This document shows positions 44,401 to 52,532 of a stretch of DNA of 64,000 nucleotides, in pieces. The DNA is from DATKJY01 sp964540105 (GTDB lineage Bacteria > Zixibacteria > MSB-5A5 > GN15 > FEB-12), in assembly GCA_964540105.1 (NCBI GenBank), contig CAZILL010000001.1, forward strand, positions 496,001-560,000. Reading direction: 5' to 3'. The translations under genes were made by a program, and so were the position numbers. How positions within the stretch are numbered: the stretch's first letter is position 1; each line of letters starts with the position of its first letter. The notes beneath the pieces were generated by a model. The model was not told the origin of the DNA. It saw only the letters and a list, made by a program, of their open reading frames with translations, and ran no database searches.

Positions 44401-44718
44401 AACCAGGGCCTCTTCCGGTCGCGAAATGGAATAGACGTATTCGACGCCCGGAATCTCCCAGATGAGTTTCTCCATGGGAGCAGTGACACGGGTCTCGACT
44501 TCTTTTGCATTGAATCCGGGCACCGACACCAGAACGTCAACCATCGGCACCTTGATCTGCGGCTCCTCCTCCCTCGGAAGCAGCATGATGGCCAGACCGC
44601 CGAGCAGAACTGAAGCCAATACGAGGAGTGGGGTGAGCTTAGAATTGACGAACCCTTTCGCGAGCATCCCGGCCAAGCCCAAAGTGCCGGTTTGTGACTT
44701 CTCGTCGGAAGCGTTCAC
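41458..44718 (-). CDS. RND efflux permease of a DUF2892/ArsR-linked cluster
   Basis: A 1086-residue RND permease. Helix 1 region [29 protein letters not shown], helix 4 [29 protein letters not shown] with the proton-relay Asp pair, and the C-terminal [38 protein letters not shown] are as in AcrB-type pumps; [21 protein letters not shown] is typical of a branch whose substrates are not clear. GTG start overlaps the adaptor stop (GTGA, 44715-44718). It belongs to the ArsR-controlled cluster of DUF2892, adaptor and pump; such clusters are linked to sulfur or oxidised-thiol stress in other bacteria, but this is inference. Confidence 0.93.
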   Translation of the reverse strand: [1086 protein letters not shown]

Positions 44719-45752
44719 GGCAGCTCCCTGATGCGATCGCCGTCGATGAGAGTTTCCTGGCCGCTCACGATCACGCGCTCATTGCTCTTAAGTCCGGAGA
44801 GGATTTCGGTTCGATCTCTCAGCTGACGTCCAGTGCGAATCAGCCGCAAATCTGCACTACTGGAATCGGTTACCACAAACACCAGTTCAAGCTGTCCCCG
44901 GTGTATAATCGCAGAGGTAGGGATAAAGAACCCCGGTGACTCGCCGGAGGAGATGCGCAAACGTCCGTATTGTCCGGCCCGAAGTCCGGGCAGTGACGGC
45001 AACGCGACCTTAGCTTCGAAGGACCGGCTGGCAGGATCCGCGCTGTTCGAGTATTCGGTCAAGACTCCAGTAATGACTGTGTCAAGCGACGGAACAATGA
45101 CTGGCAGACTGTCGCCGAGTCTTACCCGATCCTGAAGGGACTCAGGAATGGCGACAATCAAGCGGAGGTTCGCGGATTCCTCGACAGTGAACAGCGGCAA
45201 TCCCGGGATCGCCAGATCACCTAGATCGACCATCTTCTTCGTCACGACGCCTGCGAACGGGGCAACGACCCGACCGTAGCTGAGCATGGCTTGCGCTTCC
45301 TGCAGAGTCGCTCGCGATATGTCAGCCTGCGACTTGACACGGTCAAACTCCTGCTGAGAGACGAGTTTGCGTTCAAGGAGCTCCTCGTAGCGTGTCAGAT
45401 CACGCGCGCTCTGATCGTGGATAGCCTCAGCCTGGGCGACCCTGGCCCGGATGTCGCGCATATCCAGCTCGGCAAGCGGGTCTCCGGCGGCGACAACGGA
45501 GCCGAGCCCGACCGGAATCGCTTCGATTCGGGCCTGAACCTTGGTGGCGATCTCGGCCCGATTGCGGGCAGCTACCGTGCCAACCAATTCCAACGCGCTG
45601 GACTCGCTCAGGGCTTGTAACGGCGCCGTTTTGACATCATGAACGACCGCCATACCCTCCGAGCGCGAGGTATCAGGGGCATGGCTGCACCCTGCCGTCA
45701 TGAGCAGGGCCGTGGCCAGAATGAGGTACGATATTTCACGTGTTGTTATCAT
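44715..45752 (-). CDS. RND efflux periplasmic adaptor lipoprotein of the ArsR-linked pump
   Basis: A 345-residue membrane-fusion lipoprotein: leader MITTREISYLILATALLMTAGC with lipobox. The layout is the usual one: ALELVGTVAARNRAEIATKVQARIEAIPVGLGSVVAAGDPLAEL (first barrel-sandwich strands), the helical hairpin ARVAQAEAIHDQSARDLTRYEELLERKLVSQQEFDRVKSQADISRATLQEAQAML, then APFAGVVTKKMVDLGDLAIPGLPLFTVEE. Partner of the permease at 41458 with which it overlaps by 4 bases, and just downstream of a DUF2892 gene. Exit duct not encoded nearby. Confidence 0.92.
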   Translation of the reverse strand: MITTREISYLILATALLMTAGCSHAPDTSRSEGMAVVHDVKTAPLQALSESSALELVGTVAARNRAEIATKVQARIEAIPVGLGSVVAAGDPLAELDMRDIRARVAQAEAIHDQSARDLTRYEELLERKLVSQQEFDRVKSQADISRATLQEAQAMLSYGRVVAPFAGVVTKKMVDLGDLAIPGLPLFTVEESANLRLIVAIPESLQDRVRLGDSLPVIVPSLDTVITGVLTEYSNSADPASRSFEAKVALPSLPGLRAGQYGRLRISSGESPGFFIPTSAIIHRGQLELVFVVTDSSSADLRLIRTGRQLRDRTEILSGLKSNERVIVSGQETLIDGDRIRELP

Positions 45753-45768
45753 GCGAACCCCCTCGTAC

Positions 45769-45966
45769 TTACGCTTTGAGAGTATCGCCGAGGATTCGCC
45801 TGATGATCTTTTCGGCGGGACAAAATCCCGTAAGGGCTGATTGAAACAAGTTGACTCCCACGAAGGTGGTCAGGAGGAGCCACCAGTGGCTATGAAGGAG
45901 GCTCAGGGCCAGGCTAACCAGGATCATCGTGCCGGCGACAATCCGGACACCATTTTCTACAGACAT
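45769..45966 (-). CDS. DUF2892 (YgaP transmembrane-like) protein
   Basis: The 65-residue product, from the ATG at 45966 (AAAGGAAA upstream), reads MSVENGVRIVAGTMILVSLALSLLHSHWWLLLTTFVGVNLFQSALTGFCPAEKIIRRILG. Two membrane hairpin helices and the NLFQSALTGFCP motif are diagnostic of DUF2892, the transmembrane part of rhodanese YgaP, here without the rhodanese domain. The conserved Cys in GFCP may carry a persulfide. It is the first gene of the ArsR-linked pump operon. Confidence 0.85.
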   Translation of the reverse strand: MSVENGVRIVAGTMILVSLALSLLHSHWWLLLTTFVGVNLFQSALTGFCPAEKIIRRILGDTLKA

Positions 45967-45992
45967 GACGTTTCCTTTCGCTCTTTTCTTGC

Positions 45993-46030
45993 TTGACAAC
46001 ATATAAATATATAGTTATATAATCAATATG
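45993..46030 (+). promoter_or_regulatory. Divergent promoter/operator between arsR and the DUF2892-pump operon
   Basis: TTGACA (45993-45998), 17 bases, TATATA (46016-46021) gives an arsR promoter whose start point would fall at or next to the ATG at 46028, so the arsR message may be leaderless. The A/T-rich inverted repeat ATATAA..TTATAT (46001-46006, 46015-46020) overlaps the -10 and the minus-strand promoter (TTGATT, 17 bases, TATGTT), as expected for an ArsR operator controlling both directions. Confidence 0.55.
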
Positions 46031-46366
46031 ACAAGAAAAAAGTTCACTGATTTTTCAGAGCTGCCCGATTCGCTCTTGGTCCTCGTGGCTGGCTGCTTTC
46101 AGGCGTTGAGCGACCCAACTCGGTTGCGGATACTCCGCGAGCTCAAGGCCGGTGAGAAATCGGTTCAGGATTTGGGCGGGCTGTTCAACTGCAGCCAGCC
46201 TAATATCTCGCGGCATCTGTCCATCCTGAGCGCTGCGGGGCTGGTCCGGAAGGCCAAGCGCGGTTCGCACGTCTTCTATAGTGTGGCCAACGAGCGGATT
46301 TTTGGGCTTTGCGACAATGTGTGCAACCATGTCCGAGGGACGCTGGACCGATACCGCGTCGATTGA
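46028..46366 (+). CDS. ArsR/SmtB family regulator
   Basis: A 112-residue ArsR-type repressor. Winged helix: LVAGCFQALSDPTRLRILRELKAGEKSVQDLGGLFNCSQPNISRHLSILSAAGLVRKAKRGSHVFYSV, with the N-C-S-Q-P-N-I-S-R-H-L recognition helix. Cysteines at residues 23, 55, 94 and 98 could act as a redox or metal sensor, but the classic CxCxxC arsenic site is absent. It is divergent from the DUF2892/RND operon, across an A/T-rich palindrome, and probably controls it. Confidence 0.9.
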   Translation: MTRKKFTDFSELPDSLLVLVAGCFQALSDPTRLRILRELKAGEKSVQDLGGLFNCSQPNISRHLSILSAAGLVRKAKRGSHVFYSVANERIFGLCDNVCNHVRGTLDRYRVD

Positions 46367-46518
46367 TGAGATAAGCTGTTTTTTTTCATAGCACGTTCAT
46401 AGAGACCCAATGAGGTTACTGGATCGTACCCAAGGGATAGCAAGATGACTCTTAGCTGGACTGATGCTGTTCTGGGGAGTATGCTGTGGGCTGCTATACA
46501 GAAGGGAGACTGGATAAG

Positions 46519-47067
46519 ATGAAGAGTGTAGTATTCTTAACCATAGGGCTGTTCGCCGCGTTGAGCATGGAGACCCCTGTGCTGGCCGAGGTTATCGATA
46601 GTTCAGCGACCGGATTCCTGGTAGGAAGCAGTGTCATCATCAATTCTACCCCGAGCAAAGTCTACAAGACGATAGTCGGTGAAGTTGGGAATTGGTGGAA
46701 TGCGGATCATACGTATTCGGGAGATGCCCGAAATCTGTCGCTCGATCCCAGACCGGGCGGCTGTTTCTGCGAGAAGCTTCCCGACAGCGGTGGCGTGCAA
46801 CACATGACCGTAATCTTTGCCTCACCGGGAAAACTCCTCAGAATGACCGGCGGGCTCGGCCCGCTTCAAGGTTCGGGTCTGTCCGGCGTGCTCACGTTGA
46901 GCCTTGATTCACTTGATCAGAAAACGAAGCTGGAGCTTGTGTACAGTGTGGGCGGTTTCTTTCAGGGAGGCCCGCAGGGGATTTCTGGTCCTGTTGACAA
47001 GGTGCTGCTGGAGCAGATTACTCGGCTCAAGACCTATGTTGAGACCGGTCGCCCCACGAGCCAGTGA
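46519..47067 (+). CDS. Exported SRPBCC/START-like domain protein
   Basis: From the ATG at 46519 a 182-residue protein begins with a signal peptide MKSVVFLTIGLFAALSMETPVLAE. The rest, VIINSTPSKVYKTIVGEVGNWWNADHTYSGDARNLSLDPRPGGCFCEKLPDSGGVQHMTVIFASPGKLLRMTGGLGPLQGSGLSGVLTLSLDSLDQKTKLELVYSVGGF, is an SRPBCC (Bet v 1/AHSA1-like) fold with a hydrophobic ligand pocket. Most such proteins are cytoplasmic; export is noteworthy, but secreted homologues of this exact type exist in related genomes. Function not known. Confidence 0.75.
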   Translation: MKSVVFLTIGLFAALSMETPVLAEVIDSSATGFLVGSSVIINSTPSKVYKTIVGEVGNWWNADHTYSGDARNLSLDPRPGGCFCEKLPDSGGVQHMTVIFASPGKLLRMTGGLGPLQGSGLSGVLTLSLDSLDQKTKLELVYSVGGFFQGGPQGISGPVDKVLLEQITRLKTYVETGRPTSQ

Positions 47068-47246
47068 CTTGGCAGGGAGTGTCGTCTTCAATCTCGGCAC
47101 GGAGCGTGCGCATCCTTGACAACCAAGCGACGATTCCGCATCGCAGCTTGACTCTCTATCTTGACCTGTTGCCTTTGTTGTCCATAACAGGTACCTTATC
47201 CTGAGCATTTGACAGCAGGCGGGAAGAACCGCCAGGGACGGGATGA

Positions 47247-49634
47247 TTGTCGAACATGCAGGACAGTAATTCTGACGACATAACCCGATCGTATGTTCAA
47301 CTTGCTGGCGGCAGCATAATCGGGCACTACCGGATCATAGAAAAGATCGGTGCCGGTGGAATGGGTGAGGTTTATCTTGCGCAGGACACCGCACTCAATC
47401 GGAAGGTCGCGCTCAAGTTCCTTCCCTTACATCTGTGTCAGGATCCTGAATGTCGTGCGCGGTTCAAGCGAGAGGCGCAAGCGGCGGCGAAGCTCGGTCA
47501 CGCCAATATCGTGGCCGTTCACGAAGTAGGAGAACACCAGGGCCGTCCATTCTTTGCCATGGAATTGGTTGAAGGACGTTCGCTTGATATAATTGTGGCC
47601 GCTGGTCGTCTGCAGGAGAATGAGGTCATCGAGCTGGTTCTCGGCATCTGCAACGGTCTTCGCAAAGCTCACGAATCGGGCGTCATCCACCGGGATATCA
47701 AACCGTCCAACATCATAGTCGACCGTGACAATGTCCCTCGCCTTCTTGATTTCGGGTTGGCGGTTGTGCGTGACAACGATCGGCTGACCCACGCAGGATC
47801 AACACTTGGAACCATCGGTTACATGTCGCCCGAGCAAATCGGCGGACGGGGTGTAGATGCCCGCTCCGATCTTTTCTCATTCGGAGTTGTGCTTTATGAG
47901 TTGATAACAAGTGTGAACCCATTCATGCGGGATAATCAGGCTGCCACTCTCAAAGCCATTTCTGAGGACACGCCAGAGCCTCTGGCGCACAGTCGCAAGG
48001 ATACTTCCGAAGAATTACAGCGCATTGTCAGCAAGCTGTTGGAAAAGAAACCTGAGCATCGCTACCAAACGGCGGCCGATCTGAGTGCCGACTTACGAAA
48101 GCTGATGGGCTCAACGCCGGTAGCGATGCGCCGTGCCCGTACACCGTGGTACTTCGCAGCCCTAATCGCAATTGTCATAATTGGTGGCCTGGGCATAACC
48201 TACGTCCGGCAGAAGAAACCACTTGAGAATACCCGCAGGATGGTGGCAGTATTGCCGTTTGAGAATCTCAGCCCTGATCCAGATCAGGAGTTTTTTAGTG
48301 ACGGGTTAACTGAAGAGCTGACCAGTACACTCTCCCAAATTCAATCGTTGGGCGTTATCTCGCGCAGCTCCGCGATGACGTTTAAGGGGAGCAACAAGAC
48401 AATCCCCGAGATCGCCAAAGCGCTGAAGGTACAGTATATCGTCGAGGGGAGCGTTCGGAGGGCCGGCAACGAATTGCGCATCACGGCGCAACTCTTGGAT
48501 GCCAGTGCCGATGCCCACCTGTGGTCCAAGACCTACACGGGTACTCTGGATGATGTGTTTGACATGCAGGACAGTGTGTCACGGGCTATCGTTGACGGCA
48601 TTAGAATAAAATTGACCCCCGATGAAAACCGTCGCCTGGGCAGGCGGTCGATCGACAACCCGCTTGCATACGAATACTATCTCAGGGGGTCCGACCGAAT
48701 CAGAAAAGGGACCAGAATCGCCGTTGAGGAAGGGCTCCGCAGCCTCCAGAAAGGCCTCGATATTGTCGGAGAGAATGCGTTGATCTATAGTGGCCTGTCT
48801 TGGGGACACTGGAATCTGGTGAATGGAGGTTTCGAGCAAGATGAAGGGATTGCAAAGGCGGAAGAGTATGCGCAAAAGGCATTAAGTTTGGATCCCGACC
48901 TTCCGGAAGCCCATGCCATGCTCGGCTGGATCAGCACCGCTTTCCTCGGGAAGCAACAAAAGGCTGTGGAGCATTTCAAGAGCGCGCTGTTAGTTGACTC
49001 GACCAACGAAACCGCGCTCAGGGGACTTATGGTTGTATATATGTACTCGGCCGGGCGGCCGTCTGAGGCATTGAAGCTGATTGAACGGTATCAACGAGTC
49101 TATCCGCTCGACTCCATAACACACTTCGGTCAGCCGGCGGACATGTATTACTGCGCCGGAGATTTCACCAGAGCGCTTGAGGGGTATCGAAAACAACGTC
49201 GAACCGGCTACAGGAATCCGGTAAATGAACTCTCTTATGCTCTAACGCTTGCTTATTGCGACAGCACACAAGAGGCGCTTTCAGTATTGGATTCGTGCCT
49301 TGCCGCAAACCCAACGGGTTCCATTGTAGCTATCCTGCGGGTGATGCGGCTGGGCTTGTCGAACGATGGAGCTGGTGCTCTCCGTGAACTGACAGCCGAA
49401 GCCAGACTGACGTGCTGGCGAGACGGCGCCTGGTCATACTACCTTGGGAGCTTGTTGGCGATGGCGGGAGCGAGAGAAGAAGCATTTGACTGGCTGGAAA
49501 ACGCGGTTGACAAAGGTTGTGTCAACTACCCGTTCATGGAAAAGGACCCTTTCCTCGACACCATCCGCCATGACGAACGATTCAAGAAGCTGTTGGAACG
49601 CGTGAAATACGAATGGGAGCATTTTGAAGTGTGA
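47247..49634 (+). CDS. Serine/threonine kinase with membrane segment, FlgO/TolB-like domain and TPRs (copy 1)
   Basis: A 795-residue PknB-type kinase. Gly loop IGAGGMGEVYLA, Lys57 (VALKF), HRDIKPSN (148-155) and DFGLA (168-172) show an active-looking kinase domain; a membrane segment lies at about 300-320. It is followed by a TolB/FlgO-like domain (VAVLPFENLSPDPDQEFFSDGLTEELTSTLSQIQSLGVISRSSAMTFKG, about 333-460), and about six TPR units to the end. Such kinases are common in candidate phyla and probably sense envelope signals. TTG start at 47247 (AGGGA 8 bases upstream); an ATG at 47256 is an alternative. The last 4 bases overlap the next kinase gene. Confidence 0.9.
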   Translation: MSNMQDSNSDDITRSYVQLAGGSIIGHYRIIEKIGAGGMGEVYLAQDTALNRKVALKFLPLHLCQDPECRARFKREAQAAAKLGHANIVAVHEVGEHQGRPFFAMELVEGRSLDIIVAAGRLQENEVIELVLGICNGLRKAHESGVIHRDIKPSNIIVDRDNVPRLLDFGLAVVRDNDRLTHAGSTLGTIGYMSPEQIGGRGVDARSDLFSFGVVLYELITSVNPFMRDNQAATLKAISEDTPEPLAHSRKDTSEELQRIVSKLLEKKPEHRYQTAADLSADLRKLMGSTPVAMRRARTPWYFAALIAIVIIGGLGITYVRQKKPLENTRRMVAVLPFENLSPDPDQEFFSDGLTEELTSTLSQIQSLGVISRSSAMTFKGSNKTIPEIAKALKVQYIVEGSVRRAGNELRITAQLLDASADAHLWSKTYTGTLDDVFDMQDSVSRAIVDGIRIKLTPDENRRLGRRSIDNPLAYEYYLRGSDRIRKGTRIAVEEGLRSLQKGLDIVGENALIYSGLSWGHWNLVNGGFEQDEGIAKAEEYAQKALSLDPDLPEAHAMLGWISTAFLGKQQKAVEHFKSALLVDSTNETALRGLMVVYMYSAGRPSEALKLIERYQRVYPLDSITHFGQPADMYYCAGDFTRALEGYRKQRRTGYRNPVNELSYALTLAYCDSTQEALSVLDSCLAANPTGSIVAILRVMRLGLSNDGAGALRELTAEARLTCWRDGAWSYYLGSLLAMAGAREEAFDWLENAVDKGCVNYPFMEKDPFLDTIRHDERFKKLLERVKYEWEHFEV

Positions 49635-52099
49635 GCCAGCCTGACGACGACAAGACCCAGACTCACGTGACGCTGACCAGCGGCACAATGGTCTCCCACT
49701 ACCGGATCATCGAGAAGATCGGGGCCGGTGGGATGGGGGAGGTGTATCTGGCGGAGGACACTGAGCTCAATCGAAAAGTCGCACTCAAGTTTCTTCCATT
49801 GCATCTGTGCCAGGATGCTGACTGTCGAGCCCGGTTCAAGCGCGAGGCCCAAGCAGCGGCCAGACTTGATCACCCCAACATTGTAGCCGTCCATGAAGTC
49901 AGTGAGTTCAACGGCCGGCCGTTCTTCTCGATGCAACATGTCGAGGGTCAGACGCTCAAGGAATTCCTCTCAGGCAAGACCGTCCCGCTGAATCGTGTTA
50001 TCGAGTTAGGCATTCAGATATGTGACGGTGTGCAGATGGCCCATGAACAGGGGATCACGCACCGGGATATCAAGCCTACCAATATCCTGATCGACTCTCA
50101 CGGCCGCGCCCGGATCGTCGATTTTGGTCTCGCGTCGGTGCTCGGCTCGGATCAACTGACCAAGACCGGCTCGACACTTGGAACGATTGGCTATATGTCG
50201 CCGGAACAGGTTCGGGGAGATAGAATCGATATTCGCACTGACTTATTTTCATTCGGGGTAGTCCTTTTTGAGATGATTACCGGCCACGCACCGTTCAAAG
50301 GTGATTCAGAGGCAGCTACTCTCAACGCTATAACGAGCACTAAACCCGAACTTCTCGCACGTTTCCGGCGGGACATCCCTATCGAATTGCAAACCATCAT
50401 TGACAAAGCGCTGGAGAAGAATGTCGCAACGCGTTACCAGCATGCCGATGACATCGCCGCCGACCTCAAGCGACTGACTCAAGTTTCGCAATTCATAGGA
50501 ACGGGAGTTCCACAGAAGCCGACCAGATCCCGAGTGAGCTTGGTCGTCGGAGCGGTCGTTGTCGTTGTGTTGGCGGTCTCTGCGGTGATCTTCTTCAAAT
50601 TACAGAAACCGAGCATGCCCGTCACCAATTCAGCCCCAATGATAGCGGTTTTGCCGTTCGAGAATCTGGGTAGTCCCGACGACGAGTATTTTGCCGACGG
50701 CATGACTGAGGAAATCACCTCCCGTCTTGCCGGCATCGAAGGTCTTGGTGTCATTTCGCGAACCAGTGCCATGCAGTACAAGAAATCAGGGAAGGGTTTA
50801 AGTCAGATTGGCAAGGAACTTGGAGTCAGTTACATCCTTGAAGGATCGGTACGCTGGGCAAAATCAGGGGGACAGACCAGGGTCAGAATTACGCCACAGC
50901 TCATTCGCGTGTCAGATGATCGACATATGTGGGCTGATAACTATGAACGCGAATTAATGGAAGTGTTCTTGGTGCAGGCAGACATCGCGACAAAGATCGT
51001 CAACCAACTCGATGTGAAATTGCTTGAACCTGAACGCAGGAGTCTGGCAGTTCGCCCTACAAACAACGCGAGAGCATATGAATGCTACTTAAAAGGTGTT
51101 AGTGGTTTGCGAGGAATTAACGTGGGCAATGCGAGGGACGGCTTTGACAGTGCCGTGATTCTTGATTCCTCATTTGCTCTGGCGTGGGCCGGCAGGTCTC
51201 GAGCCTACTCATCGCTGACCTCGGGAATGGCATCAGCAGAAGATAGGAAGATCGCCCGCGAATCTTTCGAAAAGGCGTTGCAGCTCGAACCGAACCTGCC
51301 ATACGGCCATCTGGCGGCTGGCATCTACTACAATGTAGTTGAGAACGATTATGACAAAGTCTGGAGCGAATTCAATCGGGCCTATTCAGATCTCAAAGGG
51401 GATGCCGAACTGCTGACCAACATTGCCCTCATCCAATGGCGTCAGGGGAGATTTGACGATGCCGCCGCCAACTACAACAGGGCTGCAGAGCTTGATCCAT
51501 TGAACGCTGCTGTTCATGCTGATCGTGCGAACTTCCTTAGATTCCGACTGCAATTTGAGGAAGCAGAGCAATCAATCAACCGGGCCATCGCTCTCGAACC
51601 CAGAGTAGCTGATTTCTACTTGGGGAAATTGAGCGGCTACGTTACGAGATATGGAGACTGGCCCAAGATCCGAGAGGTAGTTAGGGAAGCTTTGACAAAT
51701 GGTGTTGATTCGGCGGATATTATCACCATCCCCGTGCAGTGGAGCATTGAATCTATGGGATTATCTCCAGACTCCCTTTTTGCGGGCTACAATGTGCAAT
51801 TTGATTCATTTGCCGAACGTTTCTGTAAGTGGGTACGTCCCAAGGTAAAAACCGATGACTACATGGCATTCAATACAATGGCTGGTTTGTATCGCGCTGC
51901 GGGTAATGCCACCCTGGCAAGGGCGTTTCTGGATACGGCCAGGATTGGGCTCGAGCAACATCTCACCAAGTACTCGGATGATCCGCACAATGTTGCGAAT
52001 CTTGGGCTAATACTTGCGGAGCTGGGTCGCTGCAACGAGGCGGTACAGGAGGGACTCCGCGGAAAGGAGATGCTGTCAATCGTCAAATGCCACTGGTGA
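49631..52099 (+). CDS. Serine/threonine kinase-TPR protein, copy 2, ending at an in-frame TGA
   Basis: Paralogue of the preceding gene, starting on a GTG that overlaps its stop (GTGA). Kinase domain (SHYRIIEKIGAGGMGEVYL, Lys53, HRDIKPTN, VDFGLASV), a membrane segment at about 302-322, a TolB/FlgO-like domain at about 338-470, then TPRs. Translation stops at the TGA 52097-52099 after ..SIVKCHW. However the same frame continues without interruption for 64 more codons with sequence that looks like the normal C-terminal TPR of the family and ends in its own stop at 52292-52294. So the open reading frame is truncated by a single codon (see the pseudogene entry). Confidence 0.85.
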   Translation: MSQPDDDKTQTHVTLTSGTMVSHYRIIEKIGAGGMGEVYLAEDTELNRKVALKFLPLHLCQDADCRARFKREAQAAARLDHPNIVAVHEVSEFNGRPFFSMQHVEGQTLKEFLSGKTVPLNRVIELGIQICDGVQMAHEQGITHRDIKPTNILIDSHGRARIVDFGLASVLGSDQLTKTGSTLGTIGYMSPEQVRGDRIDIRTDLFSFGVVLFEMITGHAPFKGDSEAATLNAITSTKPELLARFRRDIPIELQTIIDKALEKNVATRYQHADDIAADLKRLTQVSQFIGTGVPQKPTRSRVSLVVGAVVVVVLAVSAVIFFKLQKPSMPVTNSAPMIAVLPFENLGSPDDEYFADGMTEEITSRLAGIEGLGVISRTSAMQYKKSGKGLSQIGKELGVSYILEGSVRWAKSGGQTRVRITPQLIRVSDDRHMWADNYERELMEVFLVQADIATKIVNQLDVKLLEPERRSLAVRPTNNARAYECYLKGVSGLRGINVGNARDGFDSAVILDSSFALAWAGRSRAYSSLTSGMASAEDRKIARESFEKALQLEPNLPYGHLAAGIYYNVVENDYDKVWSEFNRAYSDLKGDAELLTNIALIQWRQGRFDDAAANYNRAAELDPLNAAVHADRANFLRFRLQFEEAEQSINRAIALEPRVADFYLGKLSGYVTRYGDWPKIREVVREALTNGVDSADIITIPVQWSIESMGLSPDSLFAGYNVQFDSFAERFCKWVRPKVKTDDYMAFNTMAGLYRAAGNATLARAFLDTARIGLEQHLTKYSDDPHNVANLGLILAELGRCNEAVQEGLRGKEMLSIVKCHW

Positions 52100-52294
52100 G
52101 GACCATATCAGGTCATGGTCATGGCCATCATCTTTACCAAGTGCGGACAATACGACAAAGCTCTAGACGAACTTGAGGTTTTGCTTTCTCAGGAAACGGG
52201 CGCCGCCGTGAATGATTTCAAGATGAATAATCATTTAGACCCACTTCGAGAGCTTCCTCGTTATCAGGAAATGATGAAGAAGTATGGTCCCTGA
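52100..52294 (+). pseudogene. C-terminal tail of kinase copy 2, in frame after an internal TGA
   Basis: In the same frame as the kinase, 64 codons follow the TGA: GPYQVMVMAIIFTKCGQYDKALDELEVLLSQ.. ending LDPLRELPRYQEMMKKYGP and a stop. The TPR-like AIIFTKCGQYDKALDELE and the closing L-D-P-L-R-x-x-P-R-[FY]-Q are typical of this family's end, so this is coding sequence cut off by one nonsense codon (a CGA to TGA change would explain it), a sequencing error, or a recoded codon. Confidence 0.75.
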
Positions 52295-52361
52295 CGACGA
52301 CAAGACCCGAACTCGTGTAACGCTCACGAATTTCCACTCTTGGTTGTCGTCGACTCTATAA
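52284..52361 (+). pseudogene. 5' relic of a third kinase copy
   Basis: ATG at 52284 overlaps the end of the kinase tail as in the preceding junction and opens MVPDDDKTRTRVTLT, almost the same as copy 2's SQPDDDKTQTHVTLT (DNA match across CCTGACGACGACAAGACC). After about 15 codons similarity stops and the frame ends at 52361. So a third tandem kinase has been deleted except its first codons. Confidence 0.65.
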
Positions 52362-52532
52362 GTCTATTTTAATTCACGGCTCTGTCCGAACTTCTCAGGT
52401 CGATACCGGTCTCATGAAACATAATACCCAACCAGACGTATTTGATTCATGATACGGTCGCGAAGTTCGGTCCACTTAGTCGTTTTCATCGCACATCACA
52501 ACTGGTCGCTTTCACGAGTTTGAAGGGATAAT

